Shown here: piece after piece, positions 1 through 12,498 of the stretch
How the letters are laid out: every line of letters begins with the position of its first letter
Numbering within the stretch: the stretch's first letter is position 1
Assembly: GCA_963669155.1 (NCBI GenBank)
Contig: OZ022576.1
Span: 28,921,938-28,985,937 of the forward strand
DNA length: 64,000 nucleotides
Reading direction: 5' to 3'
DNA from: Arbacia lixula
Taxonomy: Eukaryota; Echinodermata; Echinoidea; Arbacioida; Arbaciidae
The notes under the pieces: generated by a model
The model's input: the letters and a program-made list of their open reading frames with translations, nothing else
What the model was told of the DNA's origin: nothing
Database searches by the model: none
Made by a program: the position numbers and the translations under genes

Positions 1-3000
1 AAGGTCGGGGAGAGATATCAAAGTGAAGAAAGAGCAGGGAGAGATATCAAAGTGAAGAAAGAGCAGGGAGAGATGTCAAAGTGAAGAAATAGAAGTGAGA
101 GATATCAAAGTGAAGAAAGAGCGAGGAGAGATATCAAAGTGAAGAAAGAGCAGGGAGAGATATCAAAGTGAAGAAAGAGAAGGGAGAGATATCAAAGTGA
201 AGAAAGAGCGGGGAGAGATGTCAAAGTGAAGAAAGAGCAGGGAGAGATATCAAAGTGAAAAAAGAGCAGGGAGAGATATCAATGTGAAGAAAGAGCAGGG
301 AGAGAAATCAAAGTGAAGAAAGAGAAGGGAGAGATATCAAAGTGAAGAAAGAGCAGGAAGAGATATCAAAGTGGAGAAAGAGCAGGGAGAGATATCAAAG
401 TAAAGAAAGAGCGGGGAGAGATGTCAAAGTGAAGAAAGAGCGGGGAGAGATATCAATGTGAAGAAAGAGCAGGGAGAGATATCAAAGTGAAGAAAGAGAA
501 GGGAGAGATGTCAAAGTGAAGAAAGAGCAGGGAGAGATATCAAAGTGAAGAAAGAGAAGGTAGAGATATCAAAGTGAAGAAAGAGAAGGGAGAGATATCA
601 AAGTGAAGAAAGAGCGGGGAGAGATGTCAAAGTGAAGAAAGAGCAGGGAAAGATATCAAAGTGAAAAAAGAGCAGGGAGAGATATCAAAGTGAAGAAAGA
701 GAAGGGAGAGATATCAAAGTGAAGAAAGAGAAGGGAGAGATATCAAAGTGAAGAAAGAGCGGGGAGAGATGTCAAAGTGAAGAAAGAGCAGGTAGAGATA
801 TTAAAGTGAAAAAAGAGCAGGGAGAGATATCAATGTGAGGAAAGAGCAGGAAGAGATATCAATGTGAAGAAAGAGCAGGGAGAGATATCAAAGTGGAGAA
901 AGAGAAGGGAGAGATGTCAAAGTGAAAAAAGAGCGGGGAGAGATATCAAAGTGAAGAAAGAGCGGGGAGAGATATCAAAGTGGAGAAAGAGCGGGGAGAG
1001 ATATCAAAGTGGAGAAAGAGAAGGGAGAGATATCAAAGTGAAGAAAGAGAAGGGAGAGATATCAAAGTGAAGAAAGAGCGGGGAGAGATGTCAAAGTGAA
1101 GAAAGAGCAGGGAGAGATATCAAAGTGAAAAAAGAGCAGGGAGAGATATCAAAGTGAAGAAATAGAAGGGAGAGATATCAAAGTGAAGAAAGAGCAGGGA
1201 GAGATATCAAAGTGGAGAAATAGAAGGGAGAGATATCAAAGTGAAGAAAGAGCGAGGAGAGATATCAAAGTGAAGAAAGAGCAGGGAGAGATATCAAAGT
1301 GAAGAAAGAGAAGGGAGAGAAATCAAAGTGAAGAAAGAGCAGGGAGAGATATCAAAGTGAAGAAATAGAAGGGAGAGATATCAAAGTGAAGAAAGAGCGA
1401 GGAGAGATATCAAAGTCAAGAAAGAGCAGGGAGAGATATCAAAGTGAAGAAAGAGCGGGGAGAGATGTCAAAGTGAAGAAAGAGCAGGGAGAGATATCAA
1501 AGTGAAAAAAGAGCAGGGAGAGATATCAATGTGAAGAAAGGTCGGGGAGAGATATCAAAGTGAAGAAAGAGAAGGGAGAGATATCAAAGTGAAGAAAGAG
1601 AAGGGAGAGATGTCAAAGTGAAGAAAGAGCAGGGAGAGATATCAAAGTGAAAAAAGAGCGGGGAGAGAAATCAAAGTGAAGAAAGAGCAGGGAGAGATAT
1701 CAAAGTGAAGAAAGAGCAGGGAGAGATATCAAAGTGAAGAAAGAGAAGGGAGAGATATCAAAGTGAAGAAAGAGCAGGGAGAGATGTCAAAGTGAAGAAA
1801 GAGCAGGGAGAGATATCAAAGTGAAAAAAGAGCAGGGAGAGATATCAAAGTGAAGAAAGAGCAGGGGAGAGATATCAAAGTGAAGAAAGAGAAGGGAGAG
1901 ATATCAAAGTGAAGAAAGAGCGGGGAGAGATGTCAAAGTAAAGAAAGAGCAGGGAGAGATATCAAAGTGAAAAAAGAGCAGGGAGAGATATCAATGTGAG
2001 GAAAGAGCAGGAAGAGATATCAATGTGAAGAAAAGTCGGGGAGAGATATCAAAGTGAAGAAAGAGCAGGGAGAGATATCAAAGTGAAAAAAGAGCAGGGA
2101 GAGATATCAAAGTGAAGAAAGAGCGAGGAGAGATATCAAAGTGAAGAAAGAGCAGGGAGAGATATCAATGTGAGGAAAGAGCAGAAAGAGATATCAATGT
2201 GAGGAAAGAGCAGGGAGAGATATCAATGTGAAGAAAGGTCGGGGAGAGATATCAAAGTGAAGAAAGAGCAGGGAGAGATATCAAAGTGAAGAAAGAGCAG
2301 GGAGAGATGTCAAAGTGAAGAAATAGAAGTGAGAGATATCAAAGTGAAGAAAGAGCGAGGAGAGATATCAAAGTGAAGAAAGAGCAGGGAGAGATATCAA
2401 AGTGAAGAAAGAGAAGGGAGAGATATCAAAGTGAAGAAAGAGCGGGGAGAGATGTCAAAGTGAAGAAAGAGCAGGGAGAGATATCAAAGTGAAAAAAGAG
2501 CAGGGAGAGATATCAATGTGAAGAAAGAGCAGGGAGAGAAATCAAAGTGAAGAAAGAGAAGGGAGAGATATCAAAGTGAAGAAAGAGCAGGAAGAGATAT
2601 CAAAGTGGAGAAAGAGCAGGGAGAGATATCAAAGTAAAGAAAGAGCGGGGAGAGATGTCAAAGTGAAGAAAGAGCGGGGAGAGATATCAATGTGAAGAAA
2701 GAGCAGGGAGAGATATCAAAGTGAAGAAAGAGAAGGGAGAGATGTCAAAGTGAAGAAAGAGCAGGGAGAGATATCAAAGTGAAGAAAGAGAAGGTAGAGA
2801 TATCAAAGTGAAGAAAGAGAAGGGAGAGATATCAAAGTGAAGAAAGAGCGGGGAGAGATGTCAAAGTGAAGAAAGAGCAGGGAAAGATATCAAAGTGAAA
2901 AAAGAGCAGGGAGAGATATCAAAGTGAAGAAAGAGAAGGGAGAGATATCAAAGTGAAGAAAGAGAAGGGAGAGATATCAAAGTGAAGAAAGAGCGGGGAG

Positions 3001-5765
3001 AGATGTCAAAGTGAAGAAAGAGCAGGTAGAGATATTAAAGTGAAAAAAGAGCAGGGAGAGATATCAATGTGAGGAAAGAGCAGGAAGAGATATCAATGTG
3101 AAGAAAGAGCAGGGAGAGATATCAAAGTGGAGAAAGAGAAGGGAGAGATGTCAAAGTGAAAAAAGAGCGGGGAGAGATATCAAAGTGAAGAAAGAGCGGG
3201 GAGAGATATCAAAGTGGAGAAAGAGCGGGGAGAGATATCAAAGTGGAGAAAGAGAAGGGAGAGATATCAAAGTGAAGAAAGAGAAGGGAGAGATATCAAA
3301 GTGAAGAAAGAGCGGGGAGAGATGTCAAAGTGAAGAAAGAGCAGGGAGAGATATCAAAGTGAAAAAAGAGCAGGGAGAGATATCAAAGTGAAGAAATAGA
3401 AGGGAGAGATATCAAAGTGAAGAAAGAGCAGGGAGAGATATCAAAGTGGAGAAATAGAAGGGAGAGATATCAAAGTGAAGAAAGAGCGAGGAGAGATATC
3501 AAAGTGAAGAAAGAGCAGGGAGAGATATCAAAGTGAAGAAAGAGAAGGGAGAGAAATCAAAGTGAAGAAAGAGCAGGGAGAGATATCAAAGTGAAGAAAT
3601 AGAAGGGAGAGATATCAAAGTTAAGAAAGAGCGAGGAGAGATATCAAAGTCAAGAAAGAGCAGGGAGAGATATCAAAGTGAAGAAAGAGCGGGGAGAGAT
3701 GTCAAAGTGAAGAAAGAGCAGGGAGAGATATCAAAGTGAAAAAAGAGCAGGGAGAGATATCAATGTGAAGAAAGGTCGGGGAGAGATATCAAAGTGAAGA
3801 AAGAGAAGGGAGAGATATCAAAGTGAAGAAAGAGAAGGGAGAGATGTCAAAGTGAAGAAAGAGCAGGGAGAGATATCAAAGTGGAGAAAGAGCGGGGAGA
3901 GATATCAAAGTGGAGAAAGAGAAGGGAGAGATATCAAAGTGAAGAAAGAGCAGGGAGAGATATCAAAGTGAAGAAAGAGCGGGGAGAGATATCAAAGTGA
4001 AGAAAGAGCGGGGAGAGATGTCAAAGTGAAGAAAGAGCAGGGAGAGATATCAAAGTGAAAAAAGAGCAGGGAGAGATATCAAAGTGAAGAAAGAGCAGGG
4101 GAGAGATATCAAAGTGAAGAAAGAGAAGGGAGAGATATCAAAGTGAAGAAAGAGCGGGGAGAGATGTCAAAGTAAAGAAAGAGCAGGGAGAGATATCAAA
4201 GTGAAAAAAGAGCAGGGAGAGATATCAATGTGAGGAAAGAGCAGGAAGAGATATCAATGTGAAGAAAAGTCGGGGAGAGATATCAAAGTGAAGAAAGAGC
4301 AGGGAGAGATATCAAAGTGAAAAAAGAGCAGGGAGAGATATCAAAGTGAAGAAAGAGCGAGGAGAGATATCAAAGTGAAGAAAGAGCAGGGAGAGATATC
4401 AATGTGAGGAAAGAGCAGAAAGAGATATCAATGTGAGGAAAGAGCAGGGAGAGATATCAATGTGAAGAAAGGTCGGGGAGAGATATCAAAGTGAAGAAAG
4501 AGCAGGGAGAGATATCAAAGTGAAGAAAGAGCAGGGAGAGATATCAAAGTGAAGAAATAGAAGGGAGAGATATCAAAGTGAAGAAAGAGCGAGGAGAGAT
4601 ATCAAAGTGAAGAAAGAGAAGGGAGAGATATCAAAGTGAAGAAAGAGAAGGGAGAGATATCAAAGTGAAGAAAGAGCGGGGAGAGATGTCAAAGTGAAGA
4701 AAGAGCAGGGAGAGATATCAAAGTGAAAAAAGAGCAGGGAGAGATATCAATGTGAAGAAAGAGCAGGGAGAGAAATCAAAGTGAAGAAAGAGAAGGGAGA
4801 GATATCAAAGTGAAGAAAGAGCAGGAAGAGATATCAAAGTGGAGAAAGAGCAGGGAGAGATATCAAAGTAAAGAAAGAGCGGGGAGAGATGTCAAAGTGA
4901 AGAAAGAGCGGGGAGAGATATCAATGTGAAGAAAGAGCAGGGAGAGATATCAAAGTGAAGAAAGAGAAGGGAGAGATATCAAAGTGAAGAAAGGTCGGGA
5001 CGAGATATCAAAGTGAATAAAGAGCAGGGAGAGATATCGAAGTAAAGAAAGAGCAGGGAGAGATATCAATGTGAAGAAAGAGCAGGGAGAGATATCAAAG
5101 TGAATAAAGAGCGGGGAGAGAAATCAAAGTGAAGAAAGAGAAGGGAGAGATATCAAAGTGAAGAAATAGAAGGGAGAGATATCAAAGTAAAGAAAGAGCG
5201 GGGAGAGATATCAATGTGAAGAAATAGAAGGGAGAGATATCAAAGTGAAGAAATAGAAGGGAGAGATATCAAAGTGAAGAAAGAGAAGGGAGAGATATCA
5301 AAGTGAAGAAAGAGCAGGGAGAGATATCAATGTGAACAAAGAGCAGGGAGAGATATCAATGTGAAGAAAGAGCGTGGAGAGATATTAATGTGAAGAAAGA
5401 GCAGGGAGAGATATCAAAGTGAATAAAGAGCGGGGAGAGAAATCAAAGTGAAGAAAGAGCAGGGAGAGATATCAAAGTGAAGAAATAGAAGGGAGAGATA
5501 TCAAAGTGAAGAAAGAGCGAGGTGAGATATCAAAGTGAAGAAAGAGCAGGGAGAGATATCAAAGTGAAGAAAGAGAAGGGAGAGATATCAAAGTGAAGAA
5601 ATAGCGAGGAGAGATATCAAAGTGAAGAAAGAGCAGGGAGAGATATCAAAGTGAAGAAAGAGAAGGGAGAGATATCAAAGTGAAGAAAGAGCGGGGAGAG
5701 ATATCAAAGTGAAGAAAGAGCAGGGAATAATATCAAAGTGAAGAAAGGGCGGGGAGAGATATCAA
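1..5765 (+). repeat. 29-bp satellite array with 2234-bp higher-order repeat
   Basis: About 200 head-to-tail copies of a 29-bp unit, roughly 80% purine on this strand, most of them carrying GATATC. Unit variants (gatgtc, aaatagaag, gtggag, gtcaag) recur in the same order after 2234 bases: the array start at 1 reappears at 2235 and 4469, and the one-base insertion at 1861 reappears at 4095. 2234 is 77 units plus that one base. Copies 1 and 2 are nearly identical; copy 3 follows them to about 4975 and then diverges. The array begins before the window. Because 29 is not a multiple of 3, each frame meets a TGA about every 87 bases unless 'gtgg' replaces 'gtga', so the short ORFs inside are not genes. 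Confidence 0.97.
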
Positions 5766-6957
5766 GTGAAATGAGTAAGAAGACAGAAATGGGCCAAATG
5801 GCCAGAGAATATTGTACTTTTCTTTCAAAAGGTGATGTGATACATCGCCATTGTTTAATCGCTCGCAATGTCAGGACTGTCAACATAGCTAGGTTTCCAG
5901 CGACGCGATATTGATTGCAATCCAACGATCAACCCAATAACCAAGATTTAATAATGTTAATGAGCACATCATAATTGATAGCTTTACAGCTTCGGTTCAA
6001 AAGCAACCGCACATCTGAAACCATATGTATCATCAAGGTCTCTTCACTATTTGACATACTCTATATTTCGCTCCCATCGTGTCCATCATGTTCATTTGTC
6101 CACTTTTCATTAGCGACCCATTAGACGAAGTAGCAAGATTTGAGCTTGATATCATCATTTCCTCTTCTTCACCTAGGCGGACGTTAAACCTCCCAGCGTA
6201 TGCCATAGCCTAATTCATTCTAACCAGACAATCAACATTCTAGATTGGAGATTCTCTTTGAATAGTAGCGCGGAAACTGTAACAAGTGATTACTGACCAG
6301 AAGGAGGTGGAGGAAGCCAAAGAGGGGTAAGGGGGTTGAAGTAAGATAGACTAAAATAATTGTCTTTTTATAATTTTGACGAGCGTTCATAATCATGTCT
6401 TCATAATAGGTCAGTTCATCGTTCTCGTTTTCTATGGTTGTTGCAGGGGAGGGGTGAGAACGATAAATGAAAAGAGACAGATTTGTTTCTTCATAATCGC
6501 CCGAATATCAAAGGCGTTCGTGGGGAATTTGACAAGCGCTCGTAAATCATATCATCATAAGATCAGTTCAACGTTCTCGTTTTGTATGATTGTCGCATTG
6601 TGCAACCATACACGCGGCGGCGATTGATACACACGCGCACGCACACACGCAGCTCGCCGAGCGCGAAAGATGATTGCTTTTTGCAAGCTGGCCAGAAATA
6701 CGCAGGTGAATCATCCCCTCAAGACGTACTTGTAACTGTCTCCTCAAGGATTTCACTTTTCTCCGTGATTTCAGCATCACAAGGCACCTATCGTCACCAG
6801 CATATCTGCTAAAGACACGACTCTTCATGTTCATATTCATATTGAGTAGGGACTCTTCTAGGTGATTGCTATTCTAAAGAACACATCAGGTGATGATTAT
6901 CTGGAGATTCTAACATTATTCTTCGCTTTTCGAACTGTTGGTCAATGTTACCGAATA
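5766..6957. other. non-repetitive flank, no gene seen
   Basis: The satellite ends abruptly at about 5765 and ordinary AT-rich sequence follows. Short overlapping ORFs at 6376-6840 have no recognisable domain and compete on both strands. Nothing supportable was found. Confidence 0.6.
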
Positions 6958-7029
6958 ATGAATCCCCACAAAGTGACCATACGCACTGTAGTGTTACTTC
7001 TGCTCCGCATCCTGTCTTTGGATACAATG
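6958..7029 (+). CDS. possible distal signal-peptide exon of the F5/8C gene
   Basis: From an ATG, 24 codons encode a basic start followed by a leucine-rich hydrophobic run (VVLLLLRILSL), then a consensus donor gtaagt at 7030. The exon ends in phase 0. A pyrimidine-rich acceptor at 21749 would open an exon (21750-21804) in the matching phase, giving a signal peptide that runs straight into the F5/8C gene. This competes with the simpler start at 21693. It could also belong to another gene or be chance; the 14.7-kb intron it requires is long. Confidence 0.3.
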
Positions 7030-7702
7030 GTAAGTGTTTCTAGTCATAGATTTTTGTCAGTCCAGTATCGCAGATACATCAGAACTTTACGTCGACACAT
7101 TAGTGAACCAGTATCAGTTTCTTATGGTGATATTTTGAGGAAATCCTTTCAATTGATATCTTGAGTAATGACGTTGCTCGATCAACAAGAGAATGTCTTT
7201 ATATTTCTAATTCGTCTGCACAGATGTAATTACAACATTTGTATTAATAAGGGACATCCCTCTGATGCATAGTAATATGACATAATACTCCTTGAAGATC
7301 TGTGTTAAGGACAAGGAAACGTGACTACGTTGATAAACGGGCCAATGACTGTAACCCCTCTCCGTCTCCTGGGTTATGACACTGCATTGAGACATATTTC
7401 TAAAGATATGCAATACAGATTTCAAAAAAAGTTCACATGACATCTCTGGATGTTACAAAGTGCACCTGTGATCGAACAGAATTTTACAGTTTACTTCTTC
7501 ATACAATAAGCAGTACTAAACAACAAAGTAAAAAATGAACAATATTACAGCTTTGTTCATTTGAAATTATTTTACAGTATACGTGCGTTTCGATTTAAAA
7601 AAGAAAGATGAATCATCTACACAATTTTAGTAAATGTCAGATTATGAACATCTAGACACAAGAATTTATTACACTATCAATTATTAAAAAAAATTACAGG
7701 TA
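7030..7702. other. no gene seen
   Basis: AT-rich unique sequence between the possible signal exon and the element at 7703. No supported feature. Confidence 0.5.
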
Positions 7703-8995
7703 TTAAAAGGGTAGTCCACCCTGAAATCAGGTTGGTTTTAATAACAGCAGAAACACGAAAGAAACATTTCAGAGAAGGTTTGATGAAAATCCGTCAAAGG
7801 AATAGAAAGTTACGATTGTTGAAGTGTTGATTTTGTGACGTCGCGGCGAGCTCTCGAGTATGTTGTATACTATTTTTTTCTTTAATTTTTGATTTTCGCA
7901 AGAGGATATGCATATTTTAACCTGTGCATTTGATACATCACCAGAAACACGTTTTTACACATATGCCTCCATGAACAAAAAATATTCCTTCATCAAAAAC
8001 AGAAAAAACAATACATGTATATTGAATAATACAGCACAAAAAAAAATGGGAGAGCACCATGAATTTGAAATGTTGCCGCAGGAACAATTTGAAACTATAA
8101 CGGACGCAACCTTCGCATGGACGGACGCATTGAATTCGAATTGGTATGTGTTCCCCAGAATATATTGTTCATGCAACATAATTGAAGTAAACTCTGCTAA
8201 ACTCTGAATGTACGCACACGTGTAAGTTTGTGCGTTAAGATGGGCACAGAGTGCCTATTTGTCAGTTTCTACCTTGATCATTTCTAATCTCATTTCATTT
8301 TCAAGTATATGAAGAACGAAACAAGTAAAGGCGGAAACAAGAAATAACAGACAGGAACAAAAATGAAAACGTGGAAACAGATTAATATTTTAACAAACTC
8401 TTATCTAAGAGAGATAAGGAATTACTTAATGAAGATGAGGATGAAAGAAATCTTTACATGGAAATTTTTGTTCAGCATATGTCTAAAACCAATAAATTAC
8501 CAGATGGCCTATAAACATTGTATTCACCAAGCTCAGAGAATAATTGACTTGTGCTTAATACAGCTTAATATGACTTAAGGGAATAGTTATAATCTTTTAA
8601 AGTTTTAATTTTGTGACGTCACGTGCGAGATGTTATCCCATATGTTGTCTACATTTTTTCGACAATGTACATTTTCACAAAAGAAAATGCATCCTTTTAC
8701 CCGTCCATTAGATACATCATTAGAAATACGTTTTTACACACATAGCTGAATAAAAAAAATTCCCTTGTCAAGAACAGAAAAAGGGCAATTTATTTGATTA
8801 TATTGTACACAACATTATATTGTACACAACATAAGGGAGAGAACTTCGCAAGTGACGTCACAAATTGAAATTCAAAAGATCGTAGCTTTTTTGTCCTTTG
8901 ACGGAATTTTGTCAAACCTTCACTACGATGGGTTTTTTTTCATGCGTCTGCTTTTATTGAAACCAACTTATCTTCAGGGTGTTCTATCCCTTTAA
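7703..8995. mobile_element. non-autonomous DNA transposon with long inverted ends
   Basis: The left end (ttaaaagggtagtccaccct) and the reverse complement of the right end (ttaaagggatagaacaccct) match imperfectly and stay similar for well over 100 bases, including a 'tttgatgaaaatccgtcaaa' core and a 'tttgtgacgtcac' block. The centre, about 8200-8580, is unrelated to the arms. No transposase is encoded; the short ORFs inside are not conserved between arms. Related fragments lie at 35885-36260, 55955-56270 and 59030-59285, so this is a dispersed family. Confidence 0.75.
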
Positions 8996-9519
8996 TGCTA
9001 CCCCAACATAACTATATATTCTCAGGGGACAGATTACACACCGCGTATCATAAATAATTACATGGAAAACATACTTTTATTTTAGTGGAGGTGGAAGTGC
9101 TGAATTATCCCTGAACGCAGTCCAATGCTCATGTGCAGGTAGAACATTGCTTCATTAGTCCATTAGTTCATGAGTTCATTAGTTTATGAGAGGGGAGAAT
9201 AACAATACACGAGTACGTGTACTCATGCAATATTCGTTGCTGTTGCACCTTTTAATAATCAAGAGCACACTGTATTTTTATCCCCCGGTTCATAGTTTCA
9301 GTCAAAAGGGAAAACAGAACAGCACAATAGCTAGATTGTGCTCAAGGCCAACCTCGGGAAATTTCAATCCCCAGCTGTGTGCTGCCATTCATCATGCCAC
9401 TGATATTCACTTGTGATTTGGTGCATTCATGATAATAGGGAATATATAATCAACACAATACAATGATGATAATATTCCAGGCCTACCTCCACAACTTTCA
9501 AATCAAAGGCTTCGTAATG
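8996..9519. other. no gene seen
   Basis: Unique AT-rich sequence. The ORF at 9186-9416 has no recognisable features. Confidence 0.5.
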
Positions 9520-9965
9520 ATCTTAAGTACAGTAAAGCACATTACGGGCGGACATTGATTGTACGAACGGGTGATGTTTGTTATTCAGAAGATTCGTTAT
9601 TCCGAACACGCTCATGCATCTTAAAACGAAATAGGATTCGTTCGTCCGAATATCCGTTGCATTTATCCACACGTCCGTATTTCCGAAGGTTCGTTTTCTA
9701 AAAAATAAATGAGGGTTCGACATAACAAGGGCTCGTTAATCTTAAAATGAAATAGGGTTCTGTAATCCGACAATGAAATGGGGTTCCTTCATCCCAAAAT
9801 TAAATAGGAGTCGTTCTTCCGAAAATGAAGTAAGATCCGTAAGATCTGAATGTAATTACTACTTCCTATATTTCTTAGACAAGTTTAAATTCATTTTCGG
9901 AGTAACGAACCCAATTTTATTCGAAACTTCGGAAAACGAACCGTAAGGATAAGAAACCTACAGAA
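9520..9965. repeat. degenerate repeat of a 'ttcgttattccgaa' motif
   Basis: A ~28-bp phrase built from 'aaaatgaaatagggttcg' and 'ttattccgaa' recurs about ten times with substitutions and in both orientations. The same phrase forms the repeat at 46270-46600. It looks like a dispersed internally repeated element; no coding capacity. Confidence 0.7.
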
Positions 9966-10991
9966 TAATGAACTGTCATCGTAGCTGTCAATCACTGAAT
10001 GAGGACAAAGCTAAGTAGCAATACAAAAACAAGTATGAGTAAGGTAGCATCGTCGCTGTCACAGGGGGAATCTTGATTGATGGAAATCTCACGGTATAGT
10101 GCTCTTAAAATATCACGTTAAATGGTTGTGAGCTCAAAATATTAGTTGTATTGATCATTAATAGTTTGTATTGAACAATGCAAATAAGTACTGCTCTAAT
10201 ATGCGGGTAGTAGTTAAACTGCAGGGCCCGTAGTTATCTAAAAACAATACTGTGATTCCTCAACGACCGCACATTAATGTCGGATAAACATTTAGGCCTA
10301 TAATGATAGCTATATCTGCTGTCTACGCAAACCTTTTGGAACCTTGTATCGGACACTTCGATTTCTCCCCATTAACAGCAATTTCCAAAAACAAGGAATA
10401 ATCATGCACACTCTCATAATTGATGTTCTTTTTATCCACCAATAATGGACGCACCAGTGAGAGCCTTGTCACTACACTAATATCTGGAGGTCTGATATGG
10501 TGGATGGCGCCTCTGCTAATACCGAACTAATAAGTGGTACTAATTAATTTCCTAGTTAAGACTTGGTGTTTTTTACTCAAGTAACACATACATAAAAACC
10601 ACCTAAATTCAGCATTTTCTCTGGCACACAAAGGGTGAAGCGCGGGCACCACTATTACGTTTTTAACATGATTATTGTGTTCATTATCAGTGATATAACG
10701 TACGGTGACAATACGCTTCTGTCGTTCGTGTAATGGGCCTATTAGCATGATCAGTGCTCGTGAGAGCGTCGCGTGACCGATGTGAAATTGGACACAAGTG
10801 TAATTAAAAGTGTCAGAAAGCCGACGAAATAATTACTTCTCCGGGAGTAAAGGAAAATTCGAAAATGGCGCATTAGAGAGTCATGCGAAAGCCGATTATT
10901 GATAACGTTGAAACTCCCGCGGTACAACGATCGTATTGTTTGAAGGATATTGCACCGCTGAAATTAAATTTACTGACTAGAACCGAAGGTC
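9966..10991. other. no gene seen
   Basis: AT-rich, without convincing ORFs, RNA genes or repeats. Confidence 0.5.
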
Positions 10992-11844
10992 CCCTGGGGG
11001 TGTTTCATCAAGCTGTTCGTAAGCTTCGAACGACTTTAAAGATTGTCCGTCCCTTTTGCAAGCTTAAAATTTGAAATCGTCTATCACGATCGTAAATTGA
11101 AGGAAGTGTGATTCATGACCATTTCTAAGAATATAGCATGTTGAAGCTTTCTGCATATGTAAAAAATTTCAGCCGTTAAATTTCAAACCGACTTTTTTCG
11201 TACTACGAAAAAAGTATTAGTCTTTGTTACAGTATCAATGTGGTTATTATGCGTGTGTGAAATCCTAATTTTATGAGTAATTACCAAACTTTGGAGATGA
11301 TTCCTTCCATCGAACAATTTTTTTCATAATGCGTTTTATAATTTAATAAACAGATTAATCAATAAAGCAGATATTTCAACATGAACTGCTAAGAGCCTGA
11401 GGTAAAGACTATTAATCAGACGTTGTTTACGTGCATTATTTGAATTTTACACTACGTATCAGTTTCAAATTGTGAATATAGAGCTTTCTAACACTTCTCT
11501 ATATGTTTTGCCAATGTTTCGATGGTTTTGTGGTGATCTGAAAAGGGACTGGCTGTCTTTAAGAACGACTGGTTACCCCTTCTTGTGCTAAATGCGATAA
11601 CACACTTTGTTCCTGTTTAATATACTGGGGGTTAATTTCCAACAATCCTAATAAAAATTGACAAATCATAAACTTGCATTCAGACAAAGTCTTATCAACA
11701 ACAAGAATTTTCATCTATAAACATCAGATAGCTGATGGGAATCAAAATCATTGAGAATGTGATTTAGCACAAGAAGGGATCACAAGTCGTTCGTAAAGTC
11801 TTTCGTAAAGTAACTTACGAACAGCTTGGTGAAACAACCCTAGG
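10992..11844. mobile_element. fold-back element of about 850 bp
   Basis: The left arm (10992-11055) contains gtttcatcaagctgttcgta and the right arm (11786-11844) contains its near reverse complement, tacgaacagcttggtgaaac. Both arms carry further 'cgaacgac' and 'tcgttcgta' phrases. A block 'ccttcttgtgctaaat' also occurs in inverted orientation near 11578 and 11770. There is no coding capacity between the arms. Probably a non-autonomous DNA transposon; target duplication not resolved. Confidence 0.65.
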
Positions 11845-12381
11845 TATCGAAAGTGCGTAACTCTGTCTATTGTCCTGCTCATTTCTACATTTTATGAAAC
11901 TGTGGGAAAATGCTGAGTAAAATATAGAACAACTTTTTCAAAATGTATGATGTATACATCAATCACATTGACGAGTTGGTGATTTTGTACTGTTCAAACT
12001 GTTATGCATCAACAGAAGACGAAATATTAATGTCAAACTCGGAGGACCTTTACGTCATTAATACAGCCAATAAGCTCAGTCTTTCATCGCCTTCTGCATT
12101 GTGCTACGAGAATCTGATTTTCCAATGGAAAGCATGTCTTAGAAAAATACATTATTTAGTTGGTTAAAAGAAGATGGCTATTGGTGTGCACGAGTGGTGG
12201 GCAGAGAAGGAATGAAGGTGGTAAATACAGTGTAGATGAGAAAGAAATAAAGGGGGGGCAAGAAAGAGAGCAGGGCAGTAGAACAGAGAGGTGGGTACCG
12301 ACAAACATCGACTTGCAGGAAGAACGAGAGAAGGGGAACAAAGGGATGAAAAGGGGATGAGCAATCTCATGGAGATGGGAA

Positions 12382-12385
<4 letters not shown>
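11845..12385. other. no gene seen
   Basis: AT-rich sequence, then a purine-rich stretch leading into the microsatellite. ORFs here are compositional. Confidence 0.5.
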
Positions 12386-12442
<57 letters not shown>

Positions 12443-12446
12443 ATGG

Positions 12447-12495
<49 letters not shown>
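12386..12495. repeat. compound (GT)n-(GA)n microsatellite
   Basis: Almost uninterrupted GT dinucleotides to about 12466, then GA dinucleotides to 12495. ORFs across it are artefacts of the repeat. Confidence 0.98.

Positions 12496-12498
<3 letters not shown>

Noticed and set aside
864-3304. Two identical 68-codon ORFs in the satellite (864-1070 and 3098-3304)
   Set aside because: They exist because a few units carry gtgg instead of gtga; they are the same place in two higher-order copies and have no gene context.
1-5765. CRISPR-like array
   Set aside because: 29-bp periodicity is suggestive, but units are contiguous with no unique spacers and the DNA is eukaryotic.
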